This document shows, piece after piece, positions 17,868-27,188 of a stretch of DNA of 64,000 bases. The notes beneath the pieces are model-generated. The model ran no database searches, was not told the DNA's origin, and was given only the letters and a program-made list of their open reading frames with translations. Numbering within the stretch: the first letter of the stretch is position 1; every line of letters starts with the position of its first letter. This DNA is from Glaciecola sp964621345 (GTDB lineage Bacteria > Pseudomonadota > Gammaproteobacteria > Enterobacterales > Alteromonadaceae), in the NCBI GenBank assembly GCA_964621345.1, contig CAZUON010000011.1, forward strand, positions 1 through 64,000, in the 5' to 3' direction. The position numbers were made by a program, and so were the translations under genes.

Positions 17868-18767
17868 CTAGGTGGCAGAGGCGTCGTAAATACCTTGGAT
17901 GGTAGCATCAAGTGTCGTATTGAATTCATCGTCAGACAATTGCGCGCTTAAACCTTCGGTTAAGGCTCTCGAGAAACTGGCAATCATACCGTTGTTTTCG
18001 CTCAAACGCTGGTTTGCCTCGTCTCGTGCATAACCACCAGACAACGCGACTACTTTAAGTACGTTAGCATGGTCAATACACGCTTTATAAAAGTTTGCTT
18101 GCTCAGGTAAAGTCAGTTTGAGCATGACCTTTTGCTCCGGTGCTAAAGCATCTAAATGCGCAAGAATTTGTTCTTTCAATATCGCTTCAGCTTCGGCTTT
18201 TTCGGGGCTGTTAATATCTACTTCTGGTTCTATTATCGGTACTAAACCGGCAGCAAGGATTTGCTTACCTACTTCAAATTGCTGACTCACGACCGCTTTT
18301 ACACCTTCAGCGTTTGCGAGTTTAATCACAGAGCGCATTTTCGTTCCAAACACATCTTGTGCATTGGCTTTGGCGAGTAGCGCATCTAAGTCCGGCATTG
18401 GCTTCATTACCTGTGCGCCGTTTTCTTCGTCGGCTAGGCCTTTATCCACTTTTAAAAATGGCACCACATGCTTCTCTTGCCACAAATAACGTGCAGATGA
18501 TTTACCATCGATGTCTCTATCGAGAGTATTTTCAAACAAAATTGCGCCTAATACGCGTTTACCGTCAAATGCTGGGCTTGTCACTATGCGAGAGCGCATG
18601 GCATGCACACAAGCGAACATTTCTTCGTCGTTGCTGTAAGCAGTTTCGTCCACACCATAAAGTTTAAGAGCTTTTGGCGTGCTGCCGCCACTTTGATCCA
18701 ATGCGGCAATAAAACCTACTTCTTGCTCTACTTTTGCCAACATATCTTTTTGCGCTTGTGTGCTCAT
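17868..18767 (-). CDS. fda: Class I fructose-bisphosphate aldolase
   Basis: Schiff-base aldolase of 299 residues that splits fructose 1,6-bisphosphate into two triose phosphates. Marks of the class I glycolytic family are GFIAALDQSGGSTPK at 18-32, ILFENTLDRDIDG at 76-88, the IIEPEV segment at 178-183 and MLKLTLPE with the likely Schiff-base K217. ALSGGYARDEAN near 235-250 binds phosphate. It is the last gene of tkt-epd-pgk-fba. In E. coli the equivalent slot holds the metal-dependent class II enzyme, so this locus carries a non-homologous replacement. Confidence 0.92.
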   Translation of the reverse strand: MSTQAQKDMLAKVEQEVGFIAALDQSGGSTPKALKLYGVDETAYSNDEEMFACVHAMRSRIVTSPAFDGKRVLGAILFENTLDRDIDGKSSARYLWQEKHVVPFLKVDKGLADEENGAQVMKPMPDLDALLAKANAQDVFGTKMRSVIKLANAEGVKAVVSQQFEVGKQILAAGLVPIIEPEVDINSPEKAEAEAILKEQILAHLDALAPEQKVMLKLTLPEQANFYKACIDHANVLKVVALSGGYARDEANQRLSENNGMIASFSRALTEGLSAQLSDDEFNTTLDATIQGIYDASAT

Positions 18768-18877
18768 TTCCCGTAAGTCCTCGTCTTAAAGTGTTTATCA
18801 GTGTTGATTATCAAAAAACTGGTCATCAACTCACGTCATCAAACGGCGACCTGTTATGCTCACCGTTTACTGCCTAT

Positions 18878-20053
18878 TTAATCTCTGTCTAATATTGCCA
18901 CAGCCGGGAGTTCTTTTCCCTCTAAAAATTCTAAAAATGCACCGCCTCCAGTAGAAATATACGAAACTTTATCAGCAATATCGTATTTATCTACCGCCGC
19001 TAAGGTGTCTCCACCGCCAGCAATTGAAAACGCATCACTTTGTGCAATCGCCTTTGCAATAGCCTTTGTGCCTTCACCAAACTGGTCAAATTCAAATACG
19101 CCAACAGGGCCATTCCATACAATGGTGCCAGCATTTTTTAAGATATCAGACAAGTAAGCTGCGGTGTCAGGACCGATATCAAAAATCATGTCGCCATCAT
19201 TTACGGCATCCACCGCTTTGATGGTTGCAGGGGTTGTTTCTGAAAACTCGCTGCCAACAACTACATCAGTGGGAATAGGAATTTCGCCACCATTTTGTTT
19301 AGCTAAATCGGTTAAACGTTTTGCTTCATCAATCAGGCTTTCTTCAACCAACGACTTTCCAACCCCATGTCCTTGCGCGGCAATAAAGGTATTAGCAATA
19401 CCGCCGCCCACAATAAGCTGGTCAACTTTATCAGCTAAAGACGATAACACGCTTAGCTTAGTCGAGACTTTAGAACCACCCACAATCGCCACCATAGGAC
19501 GCTTGGGGTTATCAAGTGCCTTACCTAAAGCGCTTAACTCTGCATCCAACAATGGACCGGCATAGGCCTCTTTTGCAAACTTAGCCACACCGTGAGTACT
19601 CGCCTGAGCACGGTGCGCAGTGCCAAAAGCATCCATTACAAATACATCACACAATGCGGCATACTGCTTGGCGAGTGCTTCATCGTTGTTCTTTTCGCCT
19701 TTATTGAAGCGTACATTTTCTAATAGGGTGACTTCGCCTACTGGTGCCGTTACTGACGGCGTATCTAAATAGTGCGTGATGAAGTTCACATTTACATCTA
19801 AGTGCTCAGATAAATAGTCGGCAATAGGTTTTAGTGAAAACTCTGGGGCATTAACGCCTTCCGTGGGGCGACCTAGATGAGACATCAACAATACCGCAGC
19901 GCCTTGCTCTAAAGCCTTTTTAATAGTAGGAATGGATGCTCTTAATCGTGCATCTGAGCTTATACTGCCGTCTTTTACAGGCACATTTAGGTCTTGTCTA
20001 ATTAATACTCGTTTGTTGCTTAAATCAGCTTGAGTCATGGCTTTAATTGGCAT
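18878..20053 (-). CDS. pgk: Phosphoglycerate kinase
   Basis: Enzyme of 391 residues that transfers phosphate from 1,3-bisphosphoglycerate to ADP. It opens MPIKAMTQADLSNKRVLIRQDLNVPVKDG-like (first 20: MPIKAMTQADLSNKRVLIRQ), has SHLGRPTEG near 57-65 and the nucleotide-binding VGGSKVSTKL region near 190-200 and GGGDTLAA near the C-terminus. I chose the ATG at 20053 since AAGGAG lies 6 bases before it and the protein then aligns with E. coli Pgk; the frame stays open to an ATG at 20077 without a good site. It follows epd and precedes fba on the minus strand. Confidence 0.96.
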   Translation of the reverse strand: MPIKAMTQADLSNKRVLIRQDLNVPVKDGSISSDARLRASIPTIKKALEQGAAVLLMSHLGRPTEGVNAPEFSLKPIADYLSEHLDVNVNFITHYLDTPSVTAPVGEVTLLENVRFNKGEKNNDEALAKQYAALCDVFVMDAFGTAHRAQASTHGVAKFAKEAYAGPLLDAELSALGKALDNPKRPMVAIVGGSKVSTKLSVLSSLADKVDQLIVGGGIANTFIAAQGHGVGKSLVEESLIDEAKRLTDLAKQNGGEIPIPTDVVVGSEFSETTPATIKAVDAVNDGDMIFDIGPDTAAYLSDILKNAGTIVWNGPVGVFEFDQFGEGTKAIAKAIAQSDAFSIAGGGDTLAAVDKYDIADKVSYISTGGGAFLEFLEGKELPAVAILDRD

Positions 20054-20140
20054 TGAATACTCCTTTTTAGTTTTCACTAGGCCACTTAGCCTGTTTTAAT
20101 CGATTTCCTGTTAGGGAAATTACTCTTGTTCTTAATGCTG

Positions 20141-21172
20141 CTAGTCGCTGTAACCTACTTTATGCATCCACAAAGCGGTATCTATCATACGGTTTGCGAA
20201 CCCCCATTCATTGTCACACCACACCAAAGTTTTCACTAATTGCTTATGACTAACACGGGTTTGCGTGCCATCAACAATGCAAGAGTGTGGATCATGGTTA
20301 AAATCAACCGAGACTAAAGGCTCTTCGGTGTAATCAATAATACTGGGCGGAAAATCAACCGATGCATGGGCTAGTATGTGATTAACCTCACTTACGGTGA
20401 CTTTATCTCTTAAGGTAACGCTTAAATCCATTGCGGTAACATTGATAGTGGGTACTCGCACCGCAATGGCTTCGAACTTACCTGCAAACTTTGGCAATAT
20501 GCGCTCAATACCACGCGCTAACTTAGTATCTACTGGGATAATCGACTGACTTGCCGCACGAGTACGGCGTAAGTCAGGATGATACGCATCAATGACTTGC
20601 TGGTCATGCATGGATGAATGAATAGTGGTAATGGTGCCGCTTTCGACCCCAAAGGCTTGGTCTAGGGCCTGAATCACCGGTACAATACAGTTTGTTGTGC
20701 AAGACCCATTGGAGACTATTTGGTGCTCAGTATTGAGGGCTTGATGGTTCACGCCATAAATAATGGTAATGTCCATATCTTGGCCACAAGGTTGGGCAAA
20801 TAGGACTTTTTTTGTACCTTGCTCAATATGCACTTTAGCATCCTCGGCACTGTCATAAATACCGGTACACTCAAGCACAATATCAACCTGATGCGCAGCC
20901 CAGTCAATATCTTCTAAGCGCTTGTGGTGCAGTAGAGCAATTTCGTCTTGGTTAACAATCAGGTGATCAGTATCACCCGATTGCATATGCGTGACTTTAT
21001 AGCGAAAGCGTCCGTGTGTACTGTCATACTGCAGCAAATGCGCCATCGCTTCAGGCTCCGCAATTTCATTTATTACGCTAACCTGAATCCGGTCTCTAAA
21101 GCCATTCTCGTATAAAGCACGCAACACACTACGGCCTATGCGGCCAAACCCATTAATGCCTACACGAAGCAC
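20141..21172 (-). CDS. epd: Erythrose-4-phosphate dehydrogenase
   Basis: GAPDH-fold enzyme of 343 residues. Rossmann motif INGFGRIGR at 6-14, catalytic C158 in SNGSCTTNC, and the H in TTIHSSMHDQQVIDAYH. The last segment, followed by PDLRRTRAASQSIIPVDTKL, and the operon position upstream of pgk mark Epd rather than GapA; Epd oxidises erythrose 4-phosphate for pyridoxal phosphate synthesis. The start codon is GTG with AAGGTAGG upstream. It lies 46 bases downstream of tkt. A role as a true glyceraldehyde-3-phosphate dehydrogenase cannot be excluded. Confidence 0.9.
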   Translation of the reverse strand: MLRVGINGFGRIGRSVLRALYENGFRDRIQVSVINEIAEPEAMAHLLQYDSTHGRFRYKVTHMQSGDTDHLIVNQDEIALLHHKRLEDIDWAAHQVDIVLECTGIYDSAEDAKVHIEQGTKKVLFAQPCGQDMDITIIYGVNHQALNTEHQIVSNGSCTTNCIVPVIQALDQAFGVESGTITTIHSSMHDQQVIDAYHPDLRRTRAASQSIIPVDTKLARGIERILPKFAGKFEAIAVRVPTINVTAMDLSVTLRDKVTVSEVNHILAHASVDFPPSIIDYTEEPLVSVDFNHDPHSCIVDGTQTRVSHKQLVKTLVWCDNEWGFANRMIDTALWMHKVGYSD

Positions 21173-21218
21173 ACGTACCTACCTTAAATTCAGAGTATAG
21201 GCACCGCTTGGCGGCACC

Positions 21219-23210
21219 CTACAAGTTTAGTGCGGCTTGCACCACTGCATCAGTAGTAATATTGAAGTGCTCAAATAGATCACCAGCAGGTGCAGATTCA
21301 CCAAAGGTGTCCATGCCCACTATCGCGCCGTTTAAGCCTACATATTTATACCAGCTGTCTTTTGACAATGCTTCTACCGCAACACGTTTGCTAATGTTAG
21401 CAGGTAACACTTGCTCTTTATAGCTTGCAGATTGTCTATCAAATACATCGGTAGAGGGCATTGATACGACTCTAACCGCTTTGCCTTGTTCACTGAGTTG
21501 CTCAGCCGCCGCCACCGCAAGGTGAACTTCAGAGCCGCTAGCAATTAAGATAAGGTCTGGAGTAGCGTCGCTATCAACAAGTACATAAGCGCCGCGTTCA
21601 GCATCGGTTAGTTGCTGCGCATCTCTTGGTTGCTGTGGCAGACCTTGACGCGTAAAAATAAGCGTTGTTGGACCGTCACTACGTTCAATTGCCGCTTTCC
21701 AAGCAATAGCCGATTCTACTTGGTCACAAGGGCGCCAGTTGTCAAGATTAGGGGTTGAACGCAGGGCAACAAGTTGTTCAACCGGTTGGTGGGTTGGGCC
21801 ATCTTCACCCAAACCAATTGAATCATGGGTATACACAAAAATAGCGGGTTGTTTCATTATTGCAGCCATACGTACTGCGTTTCGTGCATATTCCATGAAC
21901 ATTAAGAAGGTTGCGCCGTAGGCTTTAAAGCCACCATACAAAGTAATGCCGTTCATCATGGCCGACATGGCAAACTCACGTACACCATAATAAATGTAGT
22001 TTCCGCTTGCGTCGTTATCGCTTACGCCTTTAGAGCCATTCCATATAGTTAGGTTTGAACCTGCCAAATCCGCAGAACCACCTAACAGCTCCGGCAACAT
22101 TGGGCCATATGCATTCAAAGTATTCTGTGACGCTTTACGCGTAGCAATGTTTTGCGGATTTTGCTGTAGGGCGTGAATGTATTTTGTTACGTCTTTGTGC
22201 CAGTTGCTTGGCAAAACATTAGTTTTTCTGCGGATAAACTCTTGTGCCAGTTCAGGATGTGCCTGCTGATATTGCGCAAAGGTTTGCTGCCAATCCGATT
22301 CGGCTTTTGCGCCTTTATCTTTCGCATCCCATCCAGCATAAATGCTTTGTGGTATTTCAAAAGGACCATGAGACCAACCAAGAGCTTCCCGGGTGAGAGC
22401 AATTTCGTCCTCGCCTAGTGGTGCACCGTGGCAATCTTCTTTACCTTGTTTATTCGGCGAACCAAAACCGATGGTGGTTTTGCAGCAAATTAAAGTCGGT
22501 TTATCGCCTTGAGCTTTAGCTTGTTTTACAGCTTCTGCGATTTGTTCAGGGTTATGGCCATCAACATCAGCAATAACATGCCAGCCATAGGCTTCAAAAC
22601 GTTTCGGCGTATCGTCGCTAAACCAGCCTTCAACTTCGCCATCGATGGAGATGCCGTTGTCATCCCAAAACGCAATTAACTTACCTAAGCCAAGCGTGCC
22701 AGCGAGGGAGCAACTTTCATGAGAGATGCCTTCCATCATACAACCGTCGCCTAAAAAGGCGTAAGTGTAGTGGTCAACAATGTCAAAGTTGTCGCGGTTA
22801 AACTGCGCGGCAAGTACTTTTTCTGCTAGCGCCATACCTACTGCATTAGCAATCCCCTGCCCTAGCGGGCCTGTGGTAGTTTCTACGCCTGGCGCATAAC
22901 CATATTCAGGATGCCCAGGTGTTTTTGAATGTAATTGTCTGAAGTTTTTAAGCTCCTCAATAGGTAACTCATAACCGGTGAGGTGCAAAAGTGAATACAA
23001 CAGCATAGAGCCGTGGCCATTTGAGAGAATGAAACGGTCACGGTTGGCCCAATTTGGATTGTTAGGATTGTGCGATAAAAAGTCGCACCACAAGACCTGT
23101 GCAATATCGGCCATTCCCATAGGCGCACCTGGGTGGCCAGACTTTGCTTGTTGGACAGCGTCCATACTTAAGGCTCTTATTGCATTAGCGAGCTCGCGGC
23201 GTGTTGACAT
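21219..23210 (-). CDS. tkt: Transketolase
   Basis: Thiamine diphosphate enzyme of 663 residues that transfers two-carbon units in the pentose phosphate pathway. The N-terminal SGHPGAPMGMADIA (24-37) and the TPP-magnesium motif GDGCMMEG (154-161) are clear; the pyrimidine and C-terminal domains follow with THDSIGLGEDGPTHQPVEQL near 470. GAAGGAGAT lies just upstream of the ATG. It is the first gene of tkt-epd-pgk-fba and diverges from metK across a 394-base gap. Confidence 0.96.
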   Translation of the reverse strand: MSTRRELANAIRALSMDAVQQAKSGHPGAPMGMADIAQVLWCDFLSHNPNNPNWANRDRFILSNGHGSMLLYSLLHLTGYELPIEELKNFRQLHSKTPGHPEYGYAPGVETTTGPLGQGIANAVGMALAEKVLAAQFNRDNFDIVDHYTYAFLGDGCMMEGISHESCSLAGTLGLGKLIAFWDDNGISIDGEVEGWFSDDTPKRFEAYGWHVIADVDGHNPEQIAEAVKQAKAQGDKPTLICCKTTIGFGSPNKQGKEDCHGAPLGEDEIALTREALGWSHGPFEIPQSIYAGWDAKDKGAKAESDWQQTFAQYQQAHPELAQEFIRRKTNVLPSNWHKDVTKYIHALQQNPQNIATRKASQNTLNAYGPMLPELLGGSADLAGSNLTIWNGSKGVSDNDASGNYIYYGVREFAMSAMMNGITLYGGFKAYGATFLMFMEYARNAVRMAAIMKQPAIFVYTHDSIGLGEDGPTHQPVEQLVALRSTPNLDNWRPCDQVESAIAWKAAIERSDGPTTLIFTRQGLPQQPRDAQQLTDAERGAYVLVDSDATPDLILIASGSEVHLAVAAAEQLSEQGKAVRVVSMPSTDVFDRQSASYKEQVLPANISKRVAVEALSKDSWYKYVGLNGAIVGMDTFGESAPAGDLFEHFNITTDAVVQAALNL

Positions 23211-23604
23211 GTAATCTCCTTCAAATAACCAAATTTGGCTTAAGTCTCTTTTTAAGGTCGACCATTGTGGCGTAGCCTTATAGCTACTTCAATCATTAAT
23301 TAACACTTTTGATTTGTTTTTTTTAATCGTGAAAGTAGCGGCCATCGCTAGGCTCTACTTCGCCTTTTTAATGAAAAAAGTGATCTACATCAGCCGCTAA
23401 AATGGTACTAACATCAAATTCAAATAGACTTTTAGACGTCTAGACGGAAATGTATTATACTCAATGTATTAGGCATGGCAATCGCTGTTAATATCATTAT
23501 CGCCAAACTGAGTGATGTCGACGCCAGCAAAGAACACAACAAAATAAGCACCTTGAGCGCTTTTTTTGCATTGTACGATTAAAATTTATGAATCAGGATA
23601 TTAA
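23211..23604. other. Divergent regulatory region tkt / metK
   Basis: This 394-base gap holds the promoters of tkt (minus) and metK (plus). The metK side contains three tandem met boxes (23426-23449) and a TATTAT-like -10 near 23452. The rest is AT-rich; I see no gene, RNA hairpin with T-run or S-box-type riboswitch in it. Confidence 0.6.
23426..23449 (+). promoter_or_regulatory. Three tandem MetJ met boxes upstream of metK
   Basis: AGACTTTT, AGACGTCT and AGACGGAA follow each other without gap (8-base period). The middle box is the perfect MetJ consensus and the outer two match at AGAC. They overlap or abut a TATTATAC -10-like element and lie about 155 bases before metK, consistent with repression by MetJ plus S-adenosylmethionine. 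Confidence 0.8.
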
Positions 23605-24756
23605 ATGACTGCACGTTTATTTACTTCAGAGTCAGTATCAGAAGGTCACCCAGACAAAATTGCTGACCAAATCTCGGATGCTGTGCTTGATGCAATACTT
23701 AAAGAAGACCCCAAAGCCAGAGTTGCCTGTGAGACCTTTGTGAAAACCGGTATGGTTTTAGTGGGGGGCGAAATCAACACCACCGCTTGGGTCGACATTG
23801 AAGAGATTACACGCGAAACGGTGAAAAACATCGGCTATACCCATTCTGACATGGGTTTTGACGGTGAGTCTTGTGCAGTATTAAACGCGATTGGTAAACA
23901 ATCAACACACATCGCACAAGGCGTAGACCGTGGCAGTCCAGAAGAGCAAGGCGCTGGTGATCAGGGTTTAATGTTTGGCTATGCAAACAACGAAACAGAC
24001 GTGTTAATGCCCGCACCAATTACATACTCACATCGTTTAGTGCAAAAGCAAGCCGAACTTAGAAAAAGTGGTCAGCTATCTTGGTTACGCCCTGATGCCA
24101 AATCTCAGGTCACCTTTGTATACGAAAATAATAAGCCTGTCGCCATTGATGCCGTTGTTTTATCTACTCAACACTGCGACAGTGTAGACAACTCAACCAT
24201 ACGCGAAGCGGTTATGGAGGAAATCATTAAACCGGTGCTACCTCGCGAATGGTTAACTGCAAAGACCCAATATCACATTAACCCTACCGGTCGCTTCGTG
24301 ATTGGCGGACCTATGGGTGACTGTGGCTTAACGGGTCGTAAAATCATTGTCGATACTTATGGCGGTATGGCCCGTCATGGTGGTGGTGCGTTCTCGGGTA
24401 AAGATCCATCAAAAGTGGATCGCAGCGCCGCTTATGCAACGCGCTATGTTGCTAAAAATATTGTTGCTGCAGGCTTAGCACAACGCTGCGAAATTCAAGT
24501 ATCTTATGCCATTGGGGTCGCTGAACCGACCTCAATTAACATTGAGACCTTCGGAACAGGTAAGGTGAGCGAGCAAGTACTTATAGAGCTGGTGAAACGC
24601 CATTTTGATTTACGCCCCTATGGCTTAATTAAAATGCTTGATTTAGAGCGCAGTATCTATGCACCCACTGCAGCCTACGGTCATTTTGGTCGCGAAGAAT
24701 TCCCTTGGGAGAAAACCGACAAGGCGACTATATTGAGGGAAGACGCTCAGTTATAA
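23605..24756 (+). CDS. metK: S-adenosylmethionine synthetase
   Basis: Enzyme of 383 residues that makes S-adenosylmethionine from methionine and ATP. The N-terminal SEGHPDKIADQISDAVLD (GHPDK at 14-18) binds ATP, GAGDQGLMFGYA near 117-128 is the central signature and GGGAFSGKDPSKVDRSAAY near 257-275 carries catalytic lysines. AGGA lies upstream of the ATG. Transcribed alone, divergent from tkt, with three met boxes upstream, so control by MetJ is well supported. Confidence 0.97.
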   Translation: MTARLFTSESVSEGHPDKIADQISDAVLDAILKEDPKARVACETFVKTGMVLVGGEINTTAWVDIEEITRETVKNIGYTHSDMGFDGESCAVLNAIGKQSTHIAQGVDRGSPEEQGAGDQGLMFGYANNETDVLMPAPITYSHRLVQKQAELRKSGQLSWLRPDAKSQVTFVYENNKPVAIDAVVLSTQHCDSVDNSTIREAVMEEIIKPVLPREWLTAKTQYHINPTGRFVIGGPMGDCGLTGRKIIVDTYGGMARHGGGAFSGKDPSKVDRSAAYATRYVAKNIVAAGLAQRCEIQVSYAIGVAEPTSINIETFGTGKVSEQVLIELVKRHFDLRPYGLIKMLDLERSIYAPTAAYGHFGREEFPWEKTDKATILREDAQL

Positions 24757-24850
24757 TTATTAGACTTTAAATGCGCTTGTTAGCTTATTTTGCTGAATAT
24801 CGACGCCAGCATACCATTACTGCAAGCGCACTTTATCATAGGATGATTAT

Positions 24851-25648
24851 ATGAAATTAAGCTTTCAAAGGGCCCTCGCCTCCGTTTTTGCCATTTCCTT
24901 TCTAAGTGCTTGCGCTACCTCACCCACCGGCCGCAGCCAAGTATTGCTTTATTCAGACGACCAACTCGCCCAATCAGGCGTGCAAGCGTTTGCTGGAATG
25001 AAACAAGAAACTCCCATTTCTAAAGCTCCCGTAACAAATGAGTTTGTGCAATGCATTGCACAAAACATTATTTTACAGCTTGACAAGCAAGCTGACCCAG
25101 ACGACTGGGAAGTAGTCGTATTTGAATCTGAACAAGTCAATGCCTTTGCTCTGCCCGGCAAAAAGATAGGCGTATACACCGGTTTATTAGAAGTGGCAGT
25201 AAATCAGCATCAGGTTGCTACCGTAATTGGGCATGAAGTCGGCCATGTGCTCGCACAACACGGTAATGAACGCATGAGCCATTCTACATTAATCGGAGTG
25301 AGTCAAGAGGCGGTAAACCAAGCGCTGCAAATTGGCAATGTTGAAGAGGCTCCGGTAATAATGTCGGCGCTAGGATTAGGGGCACAATATGGCGTATCTC
25401 TGCCCTTTAGTCGCTTACACGAAAGCGAAGCAGATATTATAGGTTTAGATTTAATGTCTAGAGCTGGGTTTGATCCGCGCGAATCAGTAGAGTTGTGGAA
25501 GAATATGAATAAGGCGAGCGGAGGAAGTCAGCCGCTCGAATTGTTATCTACGCATCCTGCGCCTGCCAGTCGAATAGAAAATTTATCGAAGAATATGCCC
25601 AGTGCGCTCGCAGCCTTTAAAAAAGTTGATAACAAACCAAGCTGCTAG
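24851..25648 (+). CDS. M48-family zinc metalloprotease, outer-membrane lipoprotein (LoiP-like)
   Basis: Protein of 265 residues. A lipoprotein signal ends with LSAC, lipid-bearing C21, followed by A22-T23, so outer-membrane sorting is likely. The metal site is HEVGH at 128-132 with the third ligand probably E193 in ESEAD, the normal M48 layout. Similar E. coli proteins (LoiP/YggG) degrade outer-membrane proteins under stress. It lies 94 bases after metK with its own AGGA site and ends at a strong terminator. Confidence 0.88.
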   Translation: MKLSFQRALASVFAISFLSACATSPTGRSQVLLYSDDQLAQSGVQAFAGMKQETPISKAPVTNEFVQCIAQNIILQLDKQADPDDWEVVVFESEQVNAFALPGKKIGVYTGLLEVAVNQHQVATVIGHEVGHVLAQHGNERMSHSTLIGVSQEAVNQALQIGNVEEAPVIMSALGLGAQYGVSLPFSRLHESEADIIGLDLMSRAGFDPRESVELWKNMNKASGGSQPLELLSTHPAPASRIENLSKNMPSALAAFKKVDNKPSC

Positions 25649-25666
25649 CACGAGAGGAATAAAGGA

Positions 25667-25697
25667 AAAAAACCAGTGACGAGCACTGGTTTTTTTA
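25667..25697. terminator. Terminator between the M48 protease and mscS
   Basis: AAAAACCAGTG and CACTGGTTTTT form a stem of about 11 bp around the loop ACGAG (25679-25683), followed by a run of T on plus and preceded by a run of A, so it can work in both directions. Confidence 0.85.
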
Positions 25698-25747
25698 GTT
25701 CTGATTTTCGCTCAATTTAGCTTAGCGAAAAGCGCATACAGCACCGT

Positions 25748-26575
25748 CTATTCTGAGTCTTTATGCACATGCACATCCATTTGTGGGAATGGAATAGAAA
25801 TACCTTCAGCATCAAAGCGTAATTTCACCGCTTCAGTGAAATCGAACATCACACCCCAATAGTCTCCTGATTTAACCCAAGGGCGAACCACAAAATTAAC
25901 ACTGCTATCGCCTAGCTCAGATACTGCAACCTGTGGTGCTGGATCTTTAAGAATACGATCATCTTCTGATATAAGCGTTTCAAGCAAAGCTTTCGCCTTT
26001 TTCAAATCGTCGCCATACCCAATTCCAAATACCATATCTACACGACGAGTATCTTTAGCCGAGAAGTTTGTGATATTTCCACCGTAAATATTGCCATTCG
26101 GTACAATAATTTCTTTGTTGTCAGGCGTATTCATTATAGAAGTGAAAATACCGATACTTTTAACGGTACCCATCGCGCCGCCAGCGTCAACAAAATCACC
26201 AGCTTTAAACGGCTTGAATACTAGCAACATAACGCCTGCTGCAAAATTCTGCAAAGAACCCTGCAATGACAAACCAATAGCTAAACCAGCTGCACCTAAA
26301 ATAGCGACAAGCGAAGTAGTATCAACGCCTAATTGATCGAGTGCTGCAACAATAACAAAGAGCATTAATATTGCTTTAACAATACTCTTTATGAAATCAA
26401 TAAGCATATTGTCGTAGTTACCGCGCGTAAGTAACTTACCTACCAGGTTAACAAGTATGTTAACTACCATCTTACCGATTACGAATATAATAATCGCAAC
26501 AGCAAGTTGAATAGCAAACGGGATTACGTACATATCTAGATATTTAGACGCGTCGTCGGTGGTAAAATCGAACAT
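25748..26575 (-). CDS. mscS: Small-conductance mechanosensitive channel (MscS family)
   Basis: Channel of 275 residues that opens when the membrane is stretched and releases solutes after osmotic downshock. Three membrane helices lie in residues 15-115, with the Gly/Ala-rich pore helix GAAGLAIGLSLQGSLQNFAAG near 93-113. The beta domain follows (FKAGDFVDAGGAMGTVKSIGIF) and the mixed C-terminal domain ends near 270. Length is close to E. coli MscS (286). AGGAAA precedes the ATG. It is a single gene between a terminator and a divergent small membrane protein. Confidence 0.93.
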   Translation of the reverse strand: MFDFTTDDASKYLDMYVIPFAIQLAVAIIIFVIGKMVVNILVNLVGKLLTRGNYDNMLIDFIKSIVKAILMLFVIVAALDQLGVDTTSLVAILGAAGLAIGLSLQGSLQNFAAGVMLLVFKPFKAGDFVDAGGAMGTVKSIGIFTSIMNTPDNKEIIVPNGNIYGGNITNFSAKDTRRVDMVFGIGYGDDLKKAKALLETLISEDDRILKDPAPQVAVSELGDSSVNFVVRPWVKSGDYWGVMFDFTEAVKLRFDAEGISIPFPQMDVHVHKDSE

Positions 26576-26806
26576 AATTACATTTCCTTTGTTTAAATGT
26601 TTAGGAATATCCAGTCACTTAGTCTATCCTACATCGCGACGGACATGTGCCTGAGATTAGCAAGCTGTATGAATAAAAAGCAATAAATTTTTATAAAAAA
26701 TACACAGACTTACGGAATGTGTATCAAATTTGCAACACATTTGCTTGCAATGCTAATTTGATAGGTGTATAAATTTCACACAGTGGAAGCACGAAGGAAT
26801 ATGAGT

Positions 26807-27031
26807 ATGGAACTCTCAATCATTTTACTGACGTTGTTGTTTTTGGCAGTGCTCGGGTTATTTGCGTTCTGTTTAACAGAGCCACGCGGTAAAAATACCG
26901 TTTATGCACGTAAAAACAAAAGCCAGCTTACAAACATTAATGAAGTTAAATCCGGTCTAAATAACGACCCGATTTCACAGTCTTACAATGCTAAATACAG
27001 CATCAAAAATAACAAAACGGAAGCGGCTTAG
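26807..27031 (+). CDS. Small single-pass membrane protein, unknown
   Basis: Protein of 74 residues that I do not recognise. One hydrophobic helix (about residues 3-24, ELSIILLTLLFLAVLGLFAF) is followed by a short basic, Asn/Lys-rich tail of about 48 residues, suggesting an inner-membrane protein with the tail in the cytoplasm. AAGGA at 26794-26798 is 8 bases before the ATG at 26807 and decides this start over in-frame ATGs at 26801 (too close) and 26765. A strong terminator follows at the stop codon, which supports a real short transcript. Confidence 0.6.
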   Translation: MELSIILLTLLFLAVLGLFAFCLTEPRGKNTVYARKNKSQLTNINEVKSGLNNDPISQSYNAKYSIKNNKTEAA

Positions 27032-27045
27032 CTTCCGTTTTTTTG
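27014..27045 (+). terminator. Terminator after the small membrane protein
   Basis: AAAACGGAAGC (27014-27024) and GCTTCCGTTTT (27031-27041) form an 11-bp stem with loop GGCTTA, followed by a T-run to 27044. It includes the last codons and stop of the gene. Confidence 0.85.
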
Positions 27046-27188
27046 TTTAGCATTTTTGTAAAATACTCATGCCCGATAACACCTTTTAACAACAAGCAAT
27101 TAGCCCTTTCAAAATTTCCGCCTTATTGGTCGACACCCTCTATCATTATTTGCGATACTTAAGGTATATATTGCTTACCAAGTATCTC

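Noticed and set aside
20054..20077. Upstream ATG of pgk at 20077
   Set aside because: AAGGAG lies 6 bases before ATG 20053 and the extra residues do not match Pgk N-termini.
24768..24834. TGCGCTTG/CAAGCGCA inverted repeat as metK terminator
   Set aside because: The loop is more than 40 bases and the T-run is weak; too uncertain to list.
27126..27188. Upstream ATG of rsmE at 27126
   Set aside because: RsmE proteins begin MRIPR-like, which fits ATG 27189; the extension is unlike the family.
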